This document shows, in pieces, positions 1 through 12,634 of a DNA stretch of 64,000 nt. The position numbers and the translations under genes are program-made. The first letter of the stretch is position 1. Each line of letters begins with the position of its first letter. The notes under the pieces are model-generated. The model was not told the origin of the DNA and searched no databases. It saw only the letters and a list, made by a program, of their open reading frames with translations. Source of the stretch: Parietaria judaica (taxonomy: Eukaryota > Streptophyta > Magnoliopsida > Rosales > Urticaceae). The stretch is from assembly GCA_954871525.1 (NCBI GenBank), contig OX940869.1:19248001-19312000 (forward strand), given 5' to 3'.

Positions 1-722
1 TCATGAAGAGCGCATCGTATTTGCTCTCGTCAGAAAACCAATTTTAACACTTTTCGGTAATGATTTTAACTCGTTAACGGCTTGATATAGAAAGTACGAG
101 ACAGTGCTTCGCTATTTAGGGATTAAAATAAGTAAATGTGATACAATTACACATTATTAAGCATTTTGAAGTTCATTTTTTGTTTAAAATATCGTTTTAT
201 TAGGGTTCTTTCGCGTAAAATGGGAAAAAGACTCAGTTTTTTTTTGGAACATGTATTAATTGTTGAAAATTGGGTTTTAGGAGAGCTCCAGTAAGTTTTA
301 ACACCAAAACTAACCCAAAATATAATAATACAACCCTAATGAAGGTCTAGCAACTCAAAGTTCATGAAGAACGCATCGTATTTGCACTCTTAAGAAAACA
401 AATTTTAAAACTTTTCGGTAATAATTTTAACTCGTTCACGGCTTGATATAGAAAGTACGAGATAGTGCTTCGCTATTTAGGGATTAAAATAAGTAAATGT
501 GATACAATTACACATTATTAAGCATTTTGAATTTAATTTTTTGTTTAAAATATCGTTTAATTATGGTTCTTTCGCGTAAAATGGGAAAAAGACTCAGTTT
601 TTTTTTGGAGCACGTATTAATTGTTGAAAACTAGGTTTTAGGAGAGCTCCAGTAAGTTTTAACACCAAAACTAACCCAATATATAATAATACAACCCTAA
701 TGAAGGTCTAGCAACTCAAAGT
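1..722 (+). repeat. Dimer duplicated again at 6137-6858
   Basis: The first unit has GAAGAGCGC, TTTTATTAGG, GGAACATGTATTA, GAAAATTGGG and CCCAAAATATA. The second has GCACTCTTAAG and GTTCACGGC. The same private states recur in order at 6137-6858, a distance of 6136 bp: 17 monomers less one base, the base being lost in the 360-bp unit at 5416. The copies differ only slightly, for example ATTAATTG against ATTATTTG and TTTAATTT against TTTCATTT. Confidence 0.88.
209..225 (+). other. CENP-B-box-like element, forward example
   Basis: The 17-bp window reads TTTCGCGTAAAATGGGA. Against the mammalian CENP-B box NTTCGNNNNANNCGGGN it has TTCG, the central A and GGG, with T for the C of CGGG: 8 of 9 fixed positions. 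It repeats once per monomer in almost every unit on the forward strand. Units at 6859 and 7581 have lost TTCG (TTTCACGTG). Whether any insect protein binds it is unknown from sequence. Confidence 0.5.
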
Positions 723-1083
723 TCATGAAGAACGCATCGTATTTGCTCTCGTCAGAAAACCAATTTTAACACTTTTCGGTAATGATTTTAACTCGTTAAC
801 GGCTTGATATAGAAAGTACGAGACAGTGCTTCGCTATTTAGGGATTAAAATAAGTAAATGTGATACAATTACACATTATTAAGCATTTTGAATTTCATTT
901 TTTGTTTAAAATATCGTTTAATTATGGTTCTTTCGCGTGAAATGGGAAAAAGACTTAGTTTTTTTTTGGAGCACGTATTAATTGTTGAAAACTAGGTTTT
1001 AGGAGAGCTCCAGTAAGTTTTAACACCAAAACTAACCCAATATATAATAATACAACCCTAATGAAGGTCTAGCAACTCAAAGT
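723..1083 (+). repeat. Representative family-1 monomer, type A+P
   Basis: This 361-bp unit carries the A front half (CTCTCGTCAG, CCAATTTTAACAC, TAATGATTT, GAGACAG) and the P back half (ATTATTAAGC, GAATTTCATT, TTATGG, GCGTGAAATGGG). It also has GACTTAG where most units have GACTCAG. The same GACTTAG state occurs in the units at 2528, 3972 and 4694, marking them as recent copies of one ancestor. Other landmarks are the palindromes TTCATGAA and CGTTAACG, the T9 run before GGAGCACG, and TATATAAT near the end. Confidence 0.9.
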
Positions 1084-1444
1084 TCATGAAGAACGCATCG
1101 TATTTGCGCTCGTAAGAAAACAAATTTTAAAACTTTTCGGTAATAATTTTAACTCGTTAACGGCTTGATATAGAAAGTACGAGATAGTGCTTCACTATTT
1201 AGGGATTAAAATAAGTAAATGTGATACAATTACACATTGTTAAGAATTTTGAAGTTCATTTTTTGTTTAAAATATCGTTTAATTAGGGTTCTTTCGCGTA
1301 AAATGGGAAAAAGACTCAGTTTTTTTTTGGAGCACGTATTAATTGTTGAAAACTAGGTTTTAGGAGAGCTCCAGTAAGTTTTAACACCAAAACTAACCCA
1401 ATATATAATAATACAACCCTAATGAAGGTCTAGCAACTCAAAGT
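1084..1444 (+). repeat. Representative family-1 monomer, type B+Q
   Basis: This 361-bp unit carries the B front half (CGCTCGTAAG, CAAATTTTAAAAC, TAATAATTT, GAGATAG) and the Q back half (ATTGTTAAGAA, GAAGTTCATT, TTAGGG, GCGTAAAATGGG). It has the sub-variant CTTCACTATT in place of CTTCGCTATT. That private base recurs in the units at 2889, 4333 and 5055, so these four share a recent origin. A+P and B+Q are the predominant combinations from 1 to about 8300. Confidence 0.9.
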
Positions 1445-2166
1445 TCATGAAGAACGCATCGTATTTGCTCTCGTCAGAAAACCAATTTTAACACTTTTCG
1501 GTAATGATTTTAACTCGTTAACGGCTTGATATAGAAAGTACGAGACAGTGCTTCGCTATTTAGGGATTAAAATAAGTAAATGTGATACAATTACACATTA
1601 TTAAGCATTTTGAATTTCATTTTTTGTTTAAAATATCGTTTAATTATGGTTCTTTCGCATGAAATGGGAAAAAGACTCAGTTTTTTTTTGGAGCACGTAT
1701 TAATTATTGAAAACTAGGTTTTAGGAGAGCTCCAGTAAGTTTTAACACCAAAACTAACCCAATATATAATAATACAACCCTAATGAAGGTCTAGCAACTC
1801 AAAGTTCATGAAGAACGCATCGTATTTGCGCTCGTAAGAAAACAAATTTTAAAACTTTTCGGTAATAATTTTAACTCGTTAACGGCTTGATATAGAAAGT
1901 ACGAGATAGTGCTTCGCTATTTAGGGATTAAAATAAGTAAATGTGATACAATTACACATTGTTAAGCATTTTGAAGTTCATTTTTTGTTTAAAATATCGT
2001 TTAATTAGGGTTCTTTCGCGTAAAATGGGAAAAAGACTCAGTTTTTTTTTGGAGCACGTATTAATTGTTGAAAACTAGGTTTTAGGAGAGCTCCAGTAAG
2101 TTTTAACACCAAAACTAACCCAATATATAATAATACAACCCTAATGAAGGTCTAGCAACTCAAAGT

Positions 2167-5054
2167 TCATGAAGAACGCATCGTTTTTGCGCTCGTAAGA
2201 AAACAAATTTTAAAACTTTTCGGTAATAATTTTAACTCGTTAACGGCTTGATATAGAAAGTACGAGATAGTGCTTCGCTATTTAGGGATTAAAATAAGTA
2301 AATGTGACACAATTACACATTGTTAAGCATTTTGAAGTTCATTTTTTGTTTAAAATATCGTTTAATTAGGGTTCTTTCGCGTAAAATGGGAAAAAGACTC
2401 AGTTTTTTTTTGGAGCACGTATTAATTGTTGAAAACTAGGTTTTAGGAAAGCTCCAGTAAGTTTTAACACCAAAACTAACCCAATATATAATAATACAAC
2501 CCTAATGAAGGTCTAGCAACTCAAAGTTCATGAAGAACGCATCGTATTTGCTCTCGTCAGAAAACCAATTTTAACACTTTTCGGTAATGATTTTAACTCG
2601 TTAACGGCTTGATATAGAAAGTACGAGACAGTGCTTCGCTATTTAGGGATTAAAATAAGTAAATGTGATACAATTACACATTATTAAGCATTTTGAATTT
2701 CATTTTTTGTTTAAAATATCGTTTAATTATGGTTCTTTCGCGTGAAATGGGAAAAAGACTTAGTTTTTTTTTGGAGCACGTATTAATTGTTGAAAACTAG
2801 GTTTTAGGAGAGCTCCAGTAAGTTTTAACACCAAAACTAACCCAATATATAATAATACAACCCTAATGACGGTCTAGCAACTCAAAGTTCATGAAGAACG
2901 CATCGTATTTGCGCTCGTAAGAAAACAAATTTTAAAACTTTTCGGTAATAATTTTAACTCGTTAACGGCTTGATATAGAAAGTACGAGATAGTGCTTCAC
3001 TATTTAGGGATTAAAATAAGTAAATGTGATACAATTACACATTGTTAAGAATTTTGAAGTTCATTTTTTGTTTAAAATATCGTTTAATTAGGGTTCTTTC
3101 GCGTAAAATGGGAAAAAGACTCAGTTTTTTTTTGGAGCACGTATTAATTGTTGAAAACTAGGTTTTAGGAGAGCTCCAGTAAGTTTTAACACCAAAACTA
3201 ACCCAATATATAATAATACAACCCTAATGAAGGTCTAGCAACTCAAAGTTCATGAAGAACGCATCGTATTTGCGCTCGTAAGAAAACAAATTTTAAAACT
3301 TTTCGGTAATAATTTTAACTCGTTAACGGCTTGATATAGAAAGTACGAGATAGTGCTTCGCTATTTAGGGATTAAAATAAGTAAATGTGATACAATTACA
3401 CATTGTTAAGCATTTTGAAGTTCATTTTTTGTTTAAAATATCGTTTAATTAGGGTTCTTTCGCGTAAAATGGGAAAAAGACTCAGTTTTTTTTTGGAGCA
3501 CGTATTAATTGTTGAAAACTAGGTTTTAGGAGAGCTCCAGTAAGTTTTAACACCAAAACTAACCCAATATATAATAATACAACCCTAATGAAGGTCTAGC
3601 AACTCAAAGTTCATGAAGAACGCATCGTTTTTGCGCTCGTAAGAAAACAAATTTTAAAACTTTTCGGTAATAATTTTAACTCGTTAACGGCTTGATATAG
3701 AAAGTACGAGATAGTGCTTCGCTATTTAGGGATTAAAATAAGTAAATGTGACACAATTACACATTGTTAAGCATTTTGAAGTTCATTTTTTGTTTAAAAT
3801 ATCGTTTAATTAGGGTTCTTTCGCGTAAAATGGGAAAAAGACTCAGTTTTTTTTTGGAGCACGTATTAATTGTTGAAAACTAGGTTTTAGGAAAGCTCCA
3901 GTAAGTTTTAACACCAAAACTAACCCAATATATAATAATACAACCCTAATGAAGGTCTAGCAACTCAAAGTTCATGAAGAACGCATCGTATTTGCTCTCG
4001 TCAGAAAACCAATTTTAACACTTTTCGGTAATGATTTTAACTCGTTAACGGCTTGATATAGAAAGTACGAGACAGTGCTTCGCTATTTAGGGATTAAAAT
4101 AAGTAAATGTGATACAATTACACATTATTAAGCATTTTGAATTTCATTTTTTGTTTAAAATATCGTTTAATTATGGTTCTTTCGCGTGAAATGGGAAAAA
4201 GACTTAGTTTTTTTTTGGAGCACGTATTAATTGTTGAAAACTAGGTTTTAGGAGAGCTCCAGTAAGTTTTAACACCAAAACTAACCCAATATATAATAAT
4301 ACAACCCTAATGACGGTCTAGCAACTCAAAGTTCATGAAGAACGCATCGTATTTGCGCTCGTAAGAAAACAAATTTTAAAACTTTTCGGTAATAATTTTA
4401 ACTCGTTAACGGCTTGATATAGAAAGTACGAGATAGTGCTTCACTATTTAGGGATTAAAATAAGTAAATGTGATACAATTACACATTGTTAAGAATTTTG
4501 AAGTTCATTTTTTGTTTAAAATATCGTTTAATTAGGGTTCTTTCGCGTAAAATGGGAAAAAGACTCAGTTTTTTTTTGGAGCACGTATTAATTGTTGAAA
4601 ACTAGGTTTTAGGAGAGCTCCAGTAAGTTTTAACACCAAAACTAACCCAATATATAATAATACAACCCTAATGAAGGTCTAGCAACTCAAAGTTCATGAA
4701 GAACGCATCGTATTTGCTCTCGTCAGAAAACCAATTTTAACACTTTTCGGTAATGATTTTAACTCGTTAACGGCTTGATATAGAAAGTACGAGACAGTGC
4801 TTCGCTATTTAGGGATTAAAATAAGTAAATGTGATACAATTACACATTATTAAGCATTTTGAATTTCATTTTTTGTTTAAAATATCGTTTAATTATGGTT
4901 CTTTCGCGTGAAATGGGAAAAAGACTTAGTTTTTTTTTGGAGCACGTATTAATTGTTGAAAACTAGGTTTTAGGAGAGCTCCAGTAAGTTTTAACACCAA
5001 AACTAACCCAATATATAATAATACAACCCTAATGACGGTCTAGCAACTCAAAGT
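2167..5054 (+). repeat. Four-monomer HOR (1444 bp), two copies
   Basis: Units at 2167 and 3611 share CATCGTTTTTGCG, GTGACACAA and AGGAAAGCTCC. Units at 2528 and 3972 share GACTTAG and are followed by AATGACGGTC. Units at 2889 and 4333 share CTTCACTATT. The offset is 1444 bp, exactly four 361-bp monomers. The fourth units differ: 3250 is B+Q and 4694 is A+P, so the second copy has been altered or fused with a dimer repeat. A partial A-B dimer of the same kind follows at 4694-5415, also with GACTTAG, GACGGTC and CTTCACTATT. Confidence 0.85.
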
Positions 5055-6136
5055 TCATGAAGAACGCATCGTATTTGCGCTCGTAAGAAAACAAATTTTA
5101 AAACTTTTCGGTAATAATTTTAACTCGTTAACGGCTTGATATAGAAAGTACGAGATAGTGCTTCACTATTTAGGGATTAAAATAAGTAAATGTGATACAA
5201 TTACACATTGTTAAGAATTTTGAAGTTCATTTTTTGTTTAAAATATCGTTTAATTAGGGTTCTTTCGCGTAAAATGGGAAAAAGACTCAGTTTTTTTTTG
5301 GAGCACGTATTAATTGTTGAAAACTAGGTTTTAGGAGAGCTCCAGTAAGTTTTAACACCAAAACTAACCCAATATATAATAATACAACCCTAATGAAGGT
5401 CTAGCAACTCAAAGTTCATGAAGAACGCATCGTATTTGCTCTCGTCAGAAAACCAATTTTAACACTTTTCGGTAATGATTTTAACTCGTTAACGGCTTGA
5501 TATAGTAAGTACGAGACAGTGCTTCGCTATTTAGGGATTAAAATAAGTATATGTGATACAATTACACATTATTAAGCATTTTGAAGTTGATTTTTTGTTT
5601 AAAATATCGTTTTATTAGGGTTCTTTCGCGTAAAATGGGAAAAAGACTCAGTTTTTTTTGGAACACGTATTAATTGTTGAAAACTGGGTTTTAGGAGAGC
5701 TCCAGTAAGTTTTAACACCAAAACTAACCCAATATATAATAATACAACTCTAATGAAGGTCTAGCAACTCAAAGTTCATGAAGAACGCATCGTATTTGCG
5801 CTCGTAAGAAAACAAATTTTAAAACTTTTCGGTAATAATTTTAACTCGTTAACGGCTTGATATAGAAAGTACGAGATAGTGCTTCGCTATTTAGGGATTA
5901 AAATAAGTAAATGTTATACAATTACACATTGTTAAGAATTTTGAAGTTCATTTTTTGTTTAAAATATCGTTTAATTAGGGTTCTTTCGCGTAAAATGGGA
6001 AAAAGATTCAGTTTTTTTTTGGAGCACGTATTAATTGTTGAAAACTAGGTTTTAGGAGAGCTCCAGTAAGTTTTAACACCAAAACTAACCCAATATATAA
6101 TAATACAACCCTAATGAAGGTCTAGCAACTCAAAGT

Positions 6137-6858
6137 TCATGAAGAGCGCATCGTATTTGCTCTCGTCAGAAAACCAATTTTAACACTTTTCGGTAATGAT
6201 TTTAACTCGTTAACGGCTTGATATAGAAAGTACGAGACAGTGCTTCGCTATTTAGGGATTAAAATAAGTAAATGTGATACAATTACACATTATTAAGCAT
6301 TTTGAAGTTCATTTTTTGTTTAAAATATCGTTTTATTAGGGTTCTTTCGCGTAAAATGGGAAAAAGACTCAGTTTTTTTTTGGAACATGTATTATTTGTT
6401 GAAAATTGGGTTTTAGGAGAGCTCCAGTAAGTTTTAACACCAAAACTAACCCAAAATATAATAATACAACCCTAATGAAGGTCTAGCAACTCAAAGTTCA
6501 TGAAGAACGCATCGTATTTGCACTCTTAAGAAAACAAATTTTAAAACTTTTCGGTAATAATTTTAACTCGTTCACGGCTTGATATAGAAAGTACGAGATA
6601 GTGCTTCGCTATTTAGGGATTAAAATAAGTAAATGTGATACAATTACACATTATTAAGCATTTTGAATTTCATTTTTTGTTTAAAATATCGTTTAATTAT
6701 GGTTCTTTCGCGTAAAATGGGAAAAAGACTCAGTTTTTTTTTGGAGCACGTATTAATTGTTGAAAACTAGGTTTTAGGAGAGCTCCAGTAAGTTTTAACA
6801 CCGAAACTAACCCAATATATAATAATACAACCCTAATGAAGATCTAGCAACTCAAAGT
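6137..6858 (+). repeat. Second copy of the dimer at 1-722
   Basis: It carries the same private marks in the same order: GAAGAGCGC, GGAACATGTATTA and GAAAATTGGG in its first unit, then GCACTCTTAAG and GTTCACGGC in its second. This is a long-range (about 6.1 kb) duplication inside the array. It is followed by a different type-A unit (CACGTGAAATGG at 6859), so the copied segment probably ends there. Confidence 0.88.
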
Positions 6859-8302
6859 TCATGAAGAACGCATCGTATTTGCTCTCGTCAGAAAACCAAT
6901 TTTAACACTTTTCGGTAATGATTTTAACTCGTTAACGGCTTGATATAGAAAGTACGAGACAGTGCTTCGCTATTTAGGGATTAAAATAAGTAAATGTGAT
7001 ACAATTACACATTATTAAGCATTTTGAATTTCATTTTTTGTTTAAAATATCGTTTAATTATGGTTCTTTCACGTGAAATGGGAAAAAGACTCAGTTTTTT
7101 TTTGGAGCACGTATTAATTGTTGAAAACTAGGTTTTAGGAGAGCTCCAGTAAGTTTTAACACCAAAACTAACCCAATATATAATAATACAACCCTAATGA
7201 AGGTCTAGCAACTCAAAGTTCATGAAGAACGCATCGTATTTGCGCTCGTAAGAAAACAAATTTTAAAACTTTTCGGTAATAATTTTAACTCGTTAACGGC
7301 TTGATATAGAAAGTACGAGATAGTGCTTCGCTATTTAGGGATTAAAATAAGTAAATGTGATACAATTACACATTGTTAAGAATTTTGAAGTTCATTTTTT
7401 GTTTAAAATATCGTTTAATTAGGGTTCTTTCGCGTAGAATGGGAAAAAGACTCAGTTTTTTTTTGGAGCACGTATTAATTGTTGAAAACTAGGTTTTAGG
7501 AGAGCTCCAGTAAGTTTTAACACCAAAACTAACCCAATATATAATAATACAACCCTAATGAAGGTCTAGCAACTCAAACTTCATGAAGAACGCATCGTAT
7601 TTGCTCTCGTCAGAAAACCAATTGTAACACTTTTCGGTAATGATTTTAACTCGTTAACGGCTTGATATAGAAAGTACGAGACAGTGCTTCGCTATTTAGG
7701 GATTAAAATAAGTAAATGTGATACAATTACACATTATTAAGCATTTTGAATTTCATTTTTTGTTTAAAATATCGTTTAATTATGGTTCTTTCACGTGAAA
7801 TGGGAAAAAGACTCAGTTTTTTTTTTGGAGCACGTATTAATTGTTGAAAACTAGGTTTTAGGAGAGCTCCAGTAAGTTTTAACACCAAAACTAACCCAAT
7901 ATATAATAATACAACCCTAATGAAGGTCTAGCAACTCAAAGTTCATGAAGAACGCATCGTATTTGCGCTCGTAAGAAAACAAATTTTAAAACTTTTCGGT
8001 AATAATTTTAACTCGTTAACGGCTTGATATAGAAAGTACGAGATAGTGCTTCGCTATTTAGGGATTAAAATAAGTAAATGTGATACAATTACACATTGTT
8101 AAGAATTTTGAAGTTCATTTTTTGTTTAAAATATCGTTTAATTAGGGTTCTTTCGCGTAGAATGGGAAAAAGACTCAGTTTTTTTTGGAGCACGTATTAA
8201 TTGTTGAAAACTAGGTTTTAGGAGAGCTCCAGTAAGTTTTAACACCAAAACTAACCCAATATATAATAATACAACCCTAATGAAGGTCTAGCAACTCAAA
8301 GT
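6859..8302 (+). repeat. Dimer HOR, two copies (about 722 bp each)
   Basis: An A+P unit with the private TTTCACGTGAAATGG (6859, 7581) alternates with a B+Q unit with the private GCGTAGAATGGG (7220, 7943). The second A unit also has CAAACTTCATG, ATTGTAACAC and a T10 run; the second B unit has a T8 run, so total lengths are conserved. The CACGTG change removes the TTCG of the CENP-B-box-like element in both A units. Confidence 0.87.
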
Positions 8303-10468
8303 TCATGAAGAACGCATCGTATTTGCTCTCGTCAGAAAACCAATTTTAACACTTTTCGGTAATGATTTTAACTCGTTAACGGCTTGATATAGAAAGTACG
8401 AGACAGTGCTTCGCTATTTAGGGATTAAAATAAGTAAATGTGATACAATTACACATTGTTAAGAATTTTGAAGTTCATTTTTTGTTTAAAATATCGTTTA
8501 ATTAGGGTTCTTTCGCGTAAAATGGGAAAAAGACTCAGTTTTTTTTTGGAGCACGTATTAATTGTTGAAAACTGGGTTTTAGGAGAGCTCCAGTAAGTTT
8601 TAACACCAAAACTAACCCAATATATAATAATACAACCCTAATGAAGGTCTAGCAACTCAAAGTTCATGAAGAACGCATCGTATTTGCGCTCGTAAGAAAA
8701 CAAATTTTAAAACTTTTCGGTAATAATTTTAACTCGTTAACGGCTTGATATAGAAAGTACGAGATAGTGCTTCGCTATTTAGGGATTAAAATAAGTAAAT
8801 GTGATACAGTTACACATTGTTAAGAATTTTGAAGTTCATTTTTTGTTTAAAATATCGTTTAATTAGGGTTCTTTCGCGTAAAATGGGAAAAAGACTCAGT
8901 TTTTTTTTGGAGCACGTATTAATTGTTGAAAACTAGGTTTTAGGAGAGCTCCAGTAAGTTTTAACACCAAAACTAACCCAATATATAATAATACAACCCT
9001 AATGAAGGTCTAGCAACTCAAAGTTCATGAAGAACGCATCGTATTTGCTCTCGTCAGAAAACCAATTTTAACACTTTTCGGTAATGATTTTAACTCGTTA
9101 ACGGCTTGATATAGAAAGTACGAGACAGTGCTTCGCTATTTAGGGATTAAAATAAGTAAATGTGATACAATTACACATTGTTAAGAATTTTGAAGTTCAT
9201 TTTTTGTTTAAAATAACGTTTAATTAGGGTTCTTTCGCGTAAAATGGGAAAAAGACTCAGTTTTTTTTTGGAGCACGTATTAATTGTTGAAAACTGGGTT
9301 TTAGGAGAGCTCCAGTAAGTTTTAACACCAAAACTAACCCAATATATAATAATACAACCCTAATGAAGGTCTAGCAACTCAAAGTTCATGAAGAACGCAT
9401 CGTATTTGCGCTCGTAAGAAAACAAATTTTAAAACTTTTCGGTAATAATTTTAACTCGTTAACGGCTTGATATAGAAAGTACGAGATAGTGCTTCGCTAT
9501 TTAGGGATTAAAATAAGTAAATGTGATACAGTTACACATTGTTAAGAATTTTGAAGTTCATTTTTTGTTTAAAATATCGTTTAATTAGGGTTCTTTCGCG
9601 TAAAATGGGAAAAAGACTCAGTTTTTTTTTGGAGCACGTATTAATTGTTGAAAACTAGGTTTTAGGAGAGCTCCAGTAAGTTTTAACACCAAAACTAACC
9701 CAATATATAATAATACAACCCTAATGAAGGTCTAGCAACTCAAAGTTCATGAAGAACGCATCGTATTTGCTCTCGTCAGAAAACCAATTTTAAAACTTTT
9801 CGGTAATGATTTTAACTCGTTAACGGCTTGATATAGAAAGTACGAGACAGTGCTTCGCTATTTAGGGATTAAAATAAGTAAATGTGATACAATTACACAT
9901 TGTTAAGAATTTTGAAGTTCATTTTTTGTTTAAAATAACGTTTAATTAGGGTTCTTTCGCGTAAAATGGGAAAAAGACTCAGTTTTTTTTTGGAGCACGT
10001 ATTAATTGTTGAAAACTGGGTTTTAGGAGAGCTCCAGTAAGTTTTAACACCAAAACTAACCCAATATATAATAATACAACCCTAATGAAGGTCTAGCAAC
10101 TCAAAGTTCATGAAGAACGCATCGTATTTGCGCTCGTAAGAAAACAAATTTTAAAACTTTTCGGTAATAATTTTAACTCGTTAACGGCTTGATATAGAAA
10201 GTACGAGATAGTGCTTCGCTATTTAGGGATTAAAATAAGTAAATGTGATCCAATTACACATTGTTAAGAATTTTGAAGTTCATTTTTTGTTTAAAATATC
10301 GTTTAATTATGGTTCTTTCGCGTAAAATGGGAAAAAGACTCAGTTTTTTTTTGGAGCACGTATTAATTGTTGAAAACTGGGTTTTAGGAGAGCTCCAGTA
10401 AGTTTTAACACCAAAACTAACCCAATATATAATAATACAACCCTAATGAAGGTCTAGCAACTCAAAGT
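8303..10468 (+). repeat. Dimer HOR, three copies (722 bp each)
   Basis: Copies at 8303, 9025 and 9747 each consist of an A unit followed by a B unit. The A units now carry a Q back half and end in AAACTGGG. The last two also share AAAATAACG instead of AAAATATCG. The B units at 8664 and 9386 share GATACAGTTACAC; the third (10108) instead has GATCCAATT, TTATGG and AAACTGGG. The A front half has thus been recombined onto the Q back half across this whole stretch. The AAAATAACG mark returns once more in the unit at 11191. Confidence 0.86.
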
Positions 10469-10829
10469 TCATGAAGAACGCATTGTATTTGCGCTCGTAA
10501 GAAAACAAATTTTAAAACTTTTCGGTAATAATTTTAACTCGTTAACGGCTTGATATAGAAAGTACGAGATAGTGCTTCGCTATTTAGGGATTAAAATAAG
10601 TAAATGTGATACAGTTACACATTGTTAAGAATTTTGAAGTTCATTTTTTGTTTAAAATATCGTTTAATTAGGGTTCTTTCGCGTAAAATGGGAAAAATAC
10701 TCAGTTTTTTTTTGGAGCACGTATTAATTGTTGAAAACTAGGTTTTAGGAGAGCTCCAGTAAGTTTTAACACCAAAACTAACCCAATATATAATAATACA
10801 ACCCTAATGAAGGTCTAGCAACTCAAAGT

Positions 10830-11190
10830 TCATGAAGAACGCATCGTATTTGCTCTCGTCAGAAAACAAATTTTAAAACTTTTCGGTAATAATTTTAACT
10901 CGTTAACGGATTGATATAGAAAGTACGAGATAGTGCTTCGCTATTTAGGGATTAAAATAAGTAAATGTGATACAGTTACACATTGTTATGAATTTTGAAG
11001 TTCATTTTTTGTTTAAAATATCGTTTAATTAGGGTTCTTTCGCGTAAAATGGGAAAAAGACTCAGTTTTTTTTTGGAGCACGTATTAATTGTTGAAAACT
11101 AGGTTTTAGGAGAGCTCCAGTAAGTTTTAACACCAAAACTAACCCAATATATAATAATACAACCCTAATGAAGGTCTAGCAACTCAAAGT
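10830..11190 (+). repeat. Hybrid A/B monomer with visible crossover
   Basis: The unit begins with type-A marks (GCTCTCGTCAG up to 10861) and switches to type-B marks (ACAAATTTTAAAAC from about 10866, TAATAATTT, GAGATAG). The exchange therefore falls within about 5-7 bp around 10861-10868. It also has CGGATTGATAT and GTTATGAATTT, two private changes, and shares GATACAGTT with the preceding unit at 10469. This is the signature of gene conversion or unequal exchange inside a monomer. Confidence 0.85.
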
Positions 11191-11551
11191 TCATGAAGAA
11201 CGCATCGTATTTGCTCTCGTCAGAAAACCAATTTTAACACTTTTCGGTAATGATTTTAACTCGTTAACGGCTTGATATAGAAAGTACGAGACAGTGCTTC
11301 GCTATTTAGGGATTAAAATAAGTAAATGTGATACAATTACACATTGTTAAGAATTTTGAAGTTCATTTTTTGTTTAAAATAACGTTTAATTAGGGTTCTT
11401 TCGCGTAAAATGGGAAAAAGACTCAGTTTTTTTTTGGAGCACGTATTAATTGTTGAAAACTGGGTTTTAGGAGAGCTCCAGTAAGTTTTAACACCAAAAC
11501 TAACCCAATATATAATAATACAACCCTAATGAAGGTCTAGCAATTAAAAGT

Positions 11552-12634
11552 TCATGAAGAACGCATCGTATTTGCGTTCGTAAGAAAACAAATTTTAAAA
11601 CTTTTCGGTAATAATTTTAACTCGTTAACGGCTTGATATAGAAAGTACGAGATAGTGCTTCGCTATTTAGGGATTAAAATAAGTAAATGTGATACAATTA
11701 CACATTGTTAAGAATTTTGAAGTTCATTTTTTGTTTAAAATATCGTTTAATTAGGGTTCTTTCGCGTAAAATGGGAAAAAGACTCAGTTTTTTTTTGGAG
11801 CACGTATTAATTGTTGAAAACTGGGTTTTAGGAGAGCTCCAGTAAGTTTTAACACCAAAACTAACCCAATATATAATAATACAACCCTAATGAAGGTCTA
11901 GCAACTAAAAGTTCATGAAGAACGCATCGTATTTGCGTTCGTAAGAAAACAAATTTTAAAACTTTTCGGTAATAATTTTAACTCGTTAACGGCTTGATAT
12001 AGAAAGTACGAGATAGTGCTTCGCTATTTAGGGATTAAAATAAGTAAATGTGATACAATTACACATTGTTAAGAATTTTGAAGTTCATTTTTTGTTTAAA
12101 ATATCGTTTAATTAGGGTTCTTTCGCGTAAAATGGGAAAAAGACTCAGTTTTTTTTTGGAGCACGTATTAATTGTTGAAAACTGGGTTTTAGGAGAGCTC
12201 CAGTAAGTTTTAACACCAAAACTAACCCAATATATAATAATACAACCCTAATGAAGGTCTAGCAACTCAAAGTTCATGAAGAACGCATTGTATTTGCGCT
12301 CGTAAGAAAACAAATTTTAAAACTTTTCGGTAATAATTTTAACTCGTTAACGGCTTGATATAGAAAGTACGAGATAGTGCTTCGCTATTTAGGGATTAAA
12401 ATAAGTAAATGTGATACAATTACACATTGTTAAGAATTTTGAAGTTCATTTTTTGTTTAAAATATCGTTTAATTAGGGTTTTTTCGCGTAAAATGGGAAA
12501 AAGACTCAGTTTTTTTTTGGAGCACGTATATATTGTTGAAAACTAGGTTTTAGGAGAGCTCCAGTAAGTTTTAACACCAAAACTAACCCAATATATAATA
12601 ATACAACCCTAATGAAGGTCTAGCAACTCAAAGT
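11552..12634 (+). repeat. Run of three B+Q monomers
   Basis: Three successive B+Q units. The first two (11552, 11913) share TTTGCGTTCG, AAACTGGG and a C-to-A change before AAAGTTCATG (CAATTAAAAG, CAACTAAAAG). They look like a recent single-unit tandem duplication. The third (12274) has CATTGTATTTGCG, TTTTTTCGCG and GTATATATTG. The CATTGTATTT state also marks the unit at 10469, 1805 bp (five monomers) upstream. Confidence 0.8.

Noticed and set aside
127..340. TTAGGG/CCCTAA hexamers (three per monomer) as telomeric repeats
   Set aside because: They are single, never in tandem, and in mixed orientation (TTTAGGGATT, TTAGGGTTC, ACCCTAATG). Beetle telomeres use other pentamers such as TCAGG.
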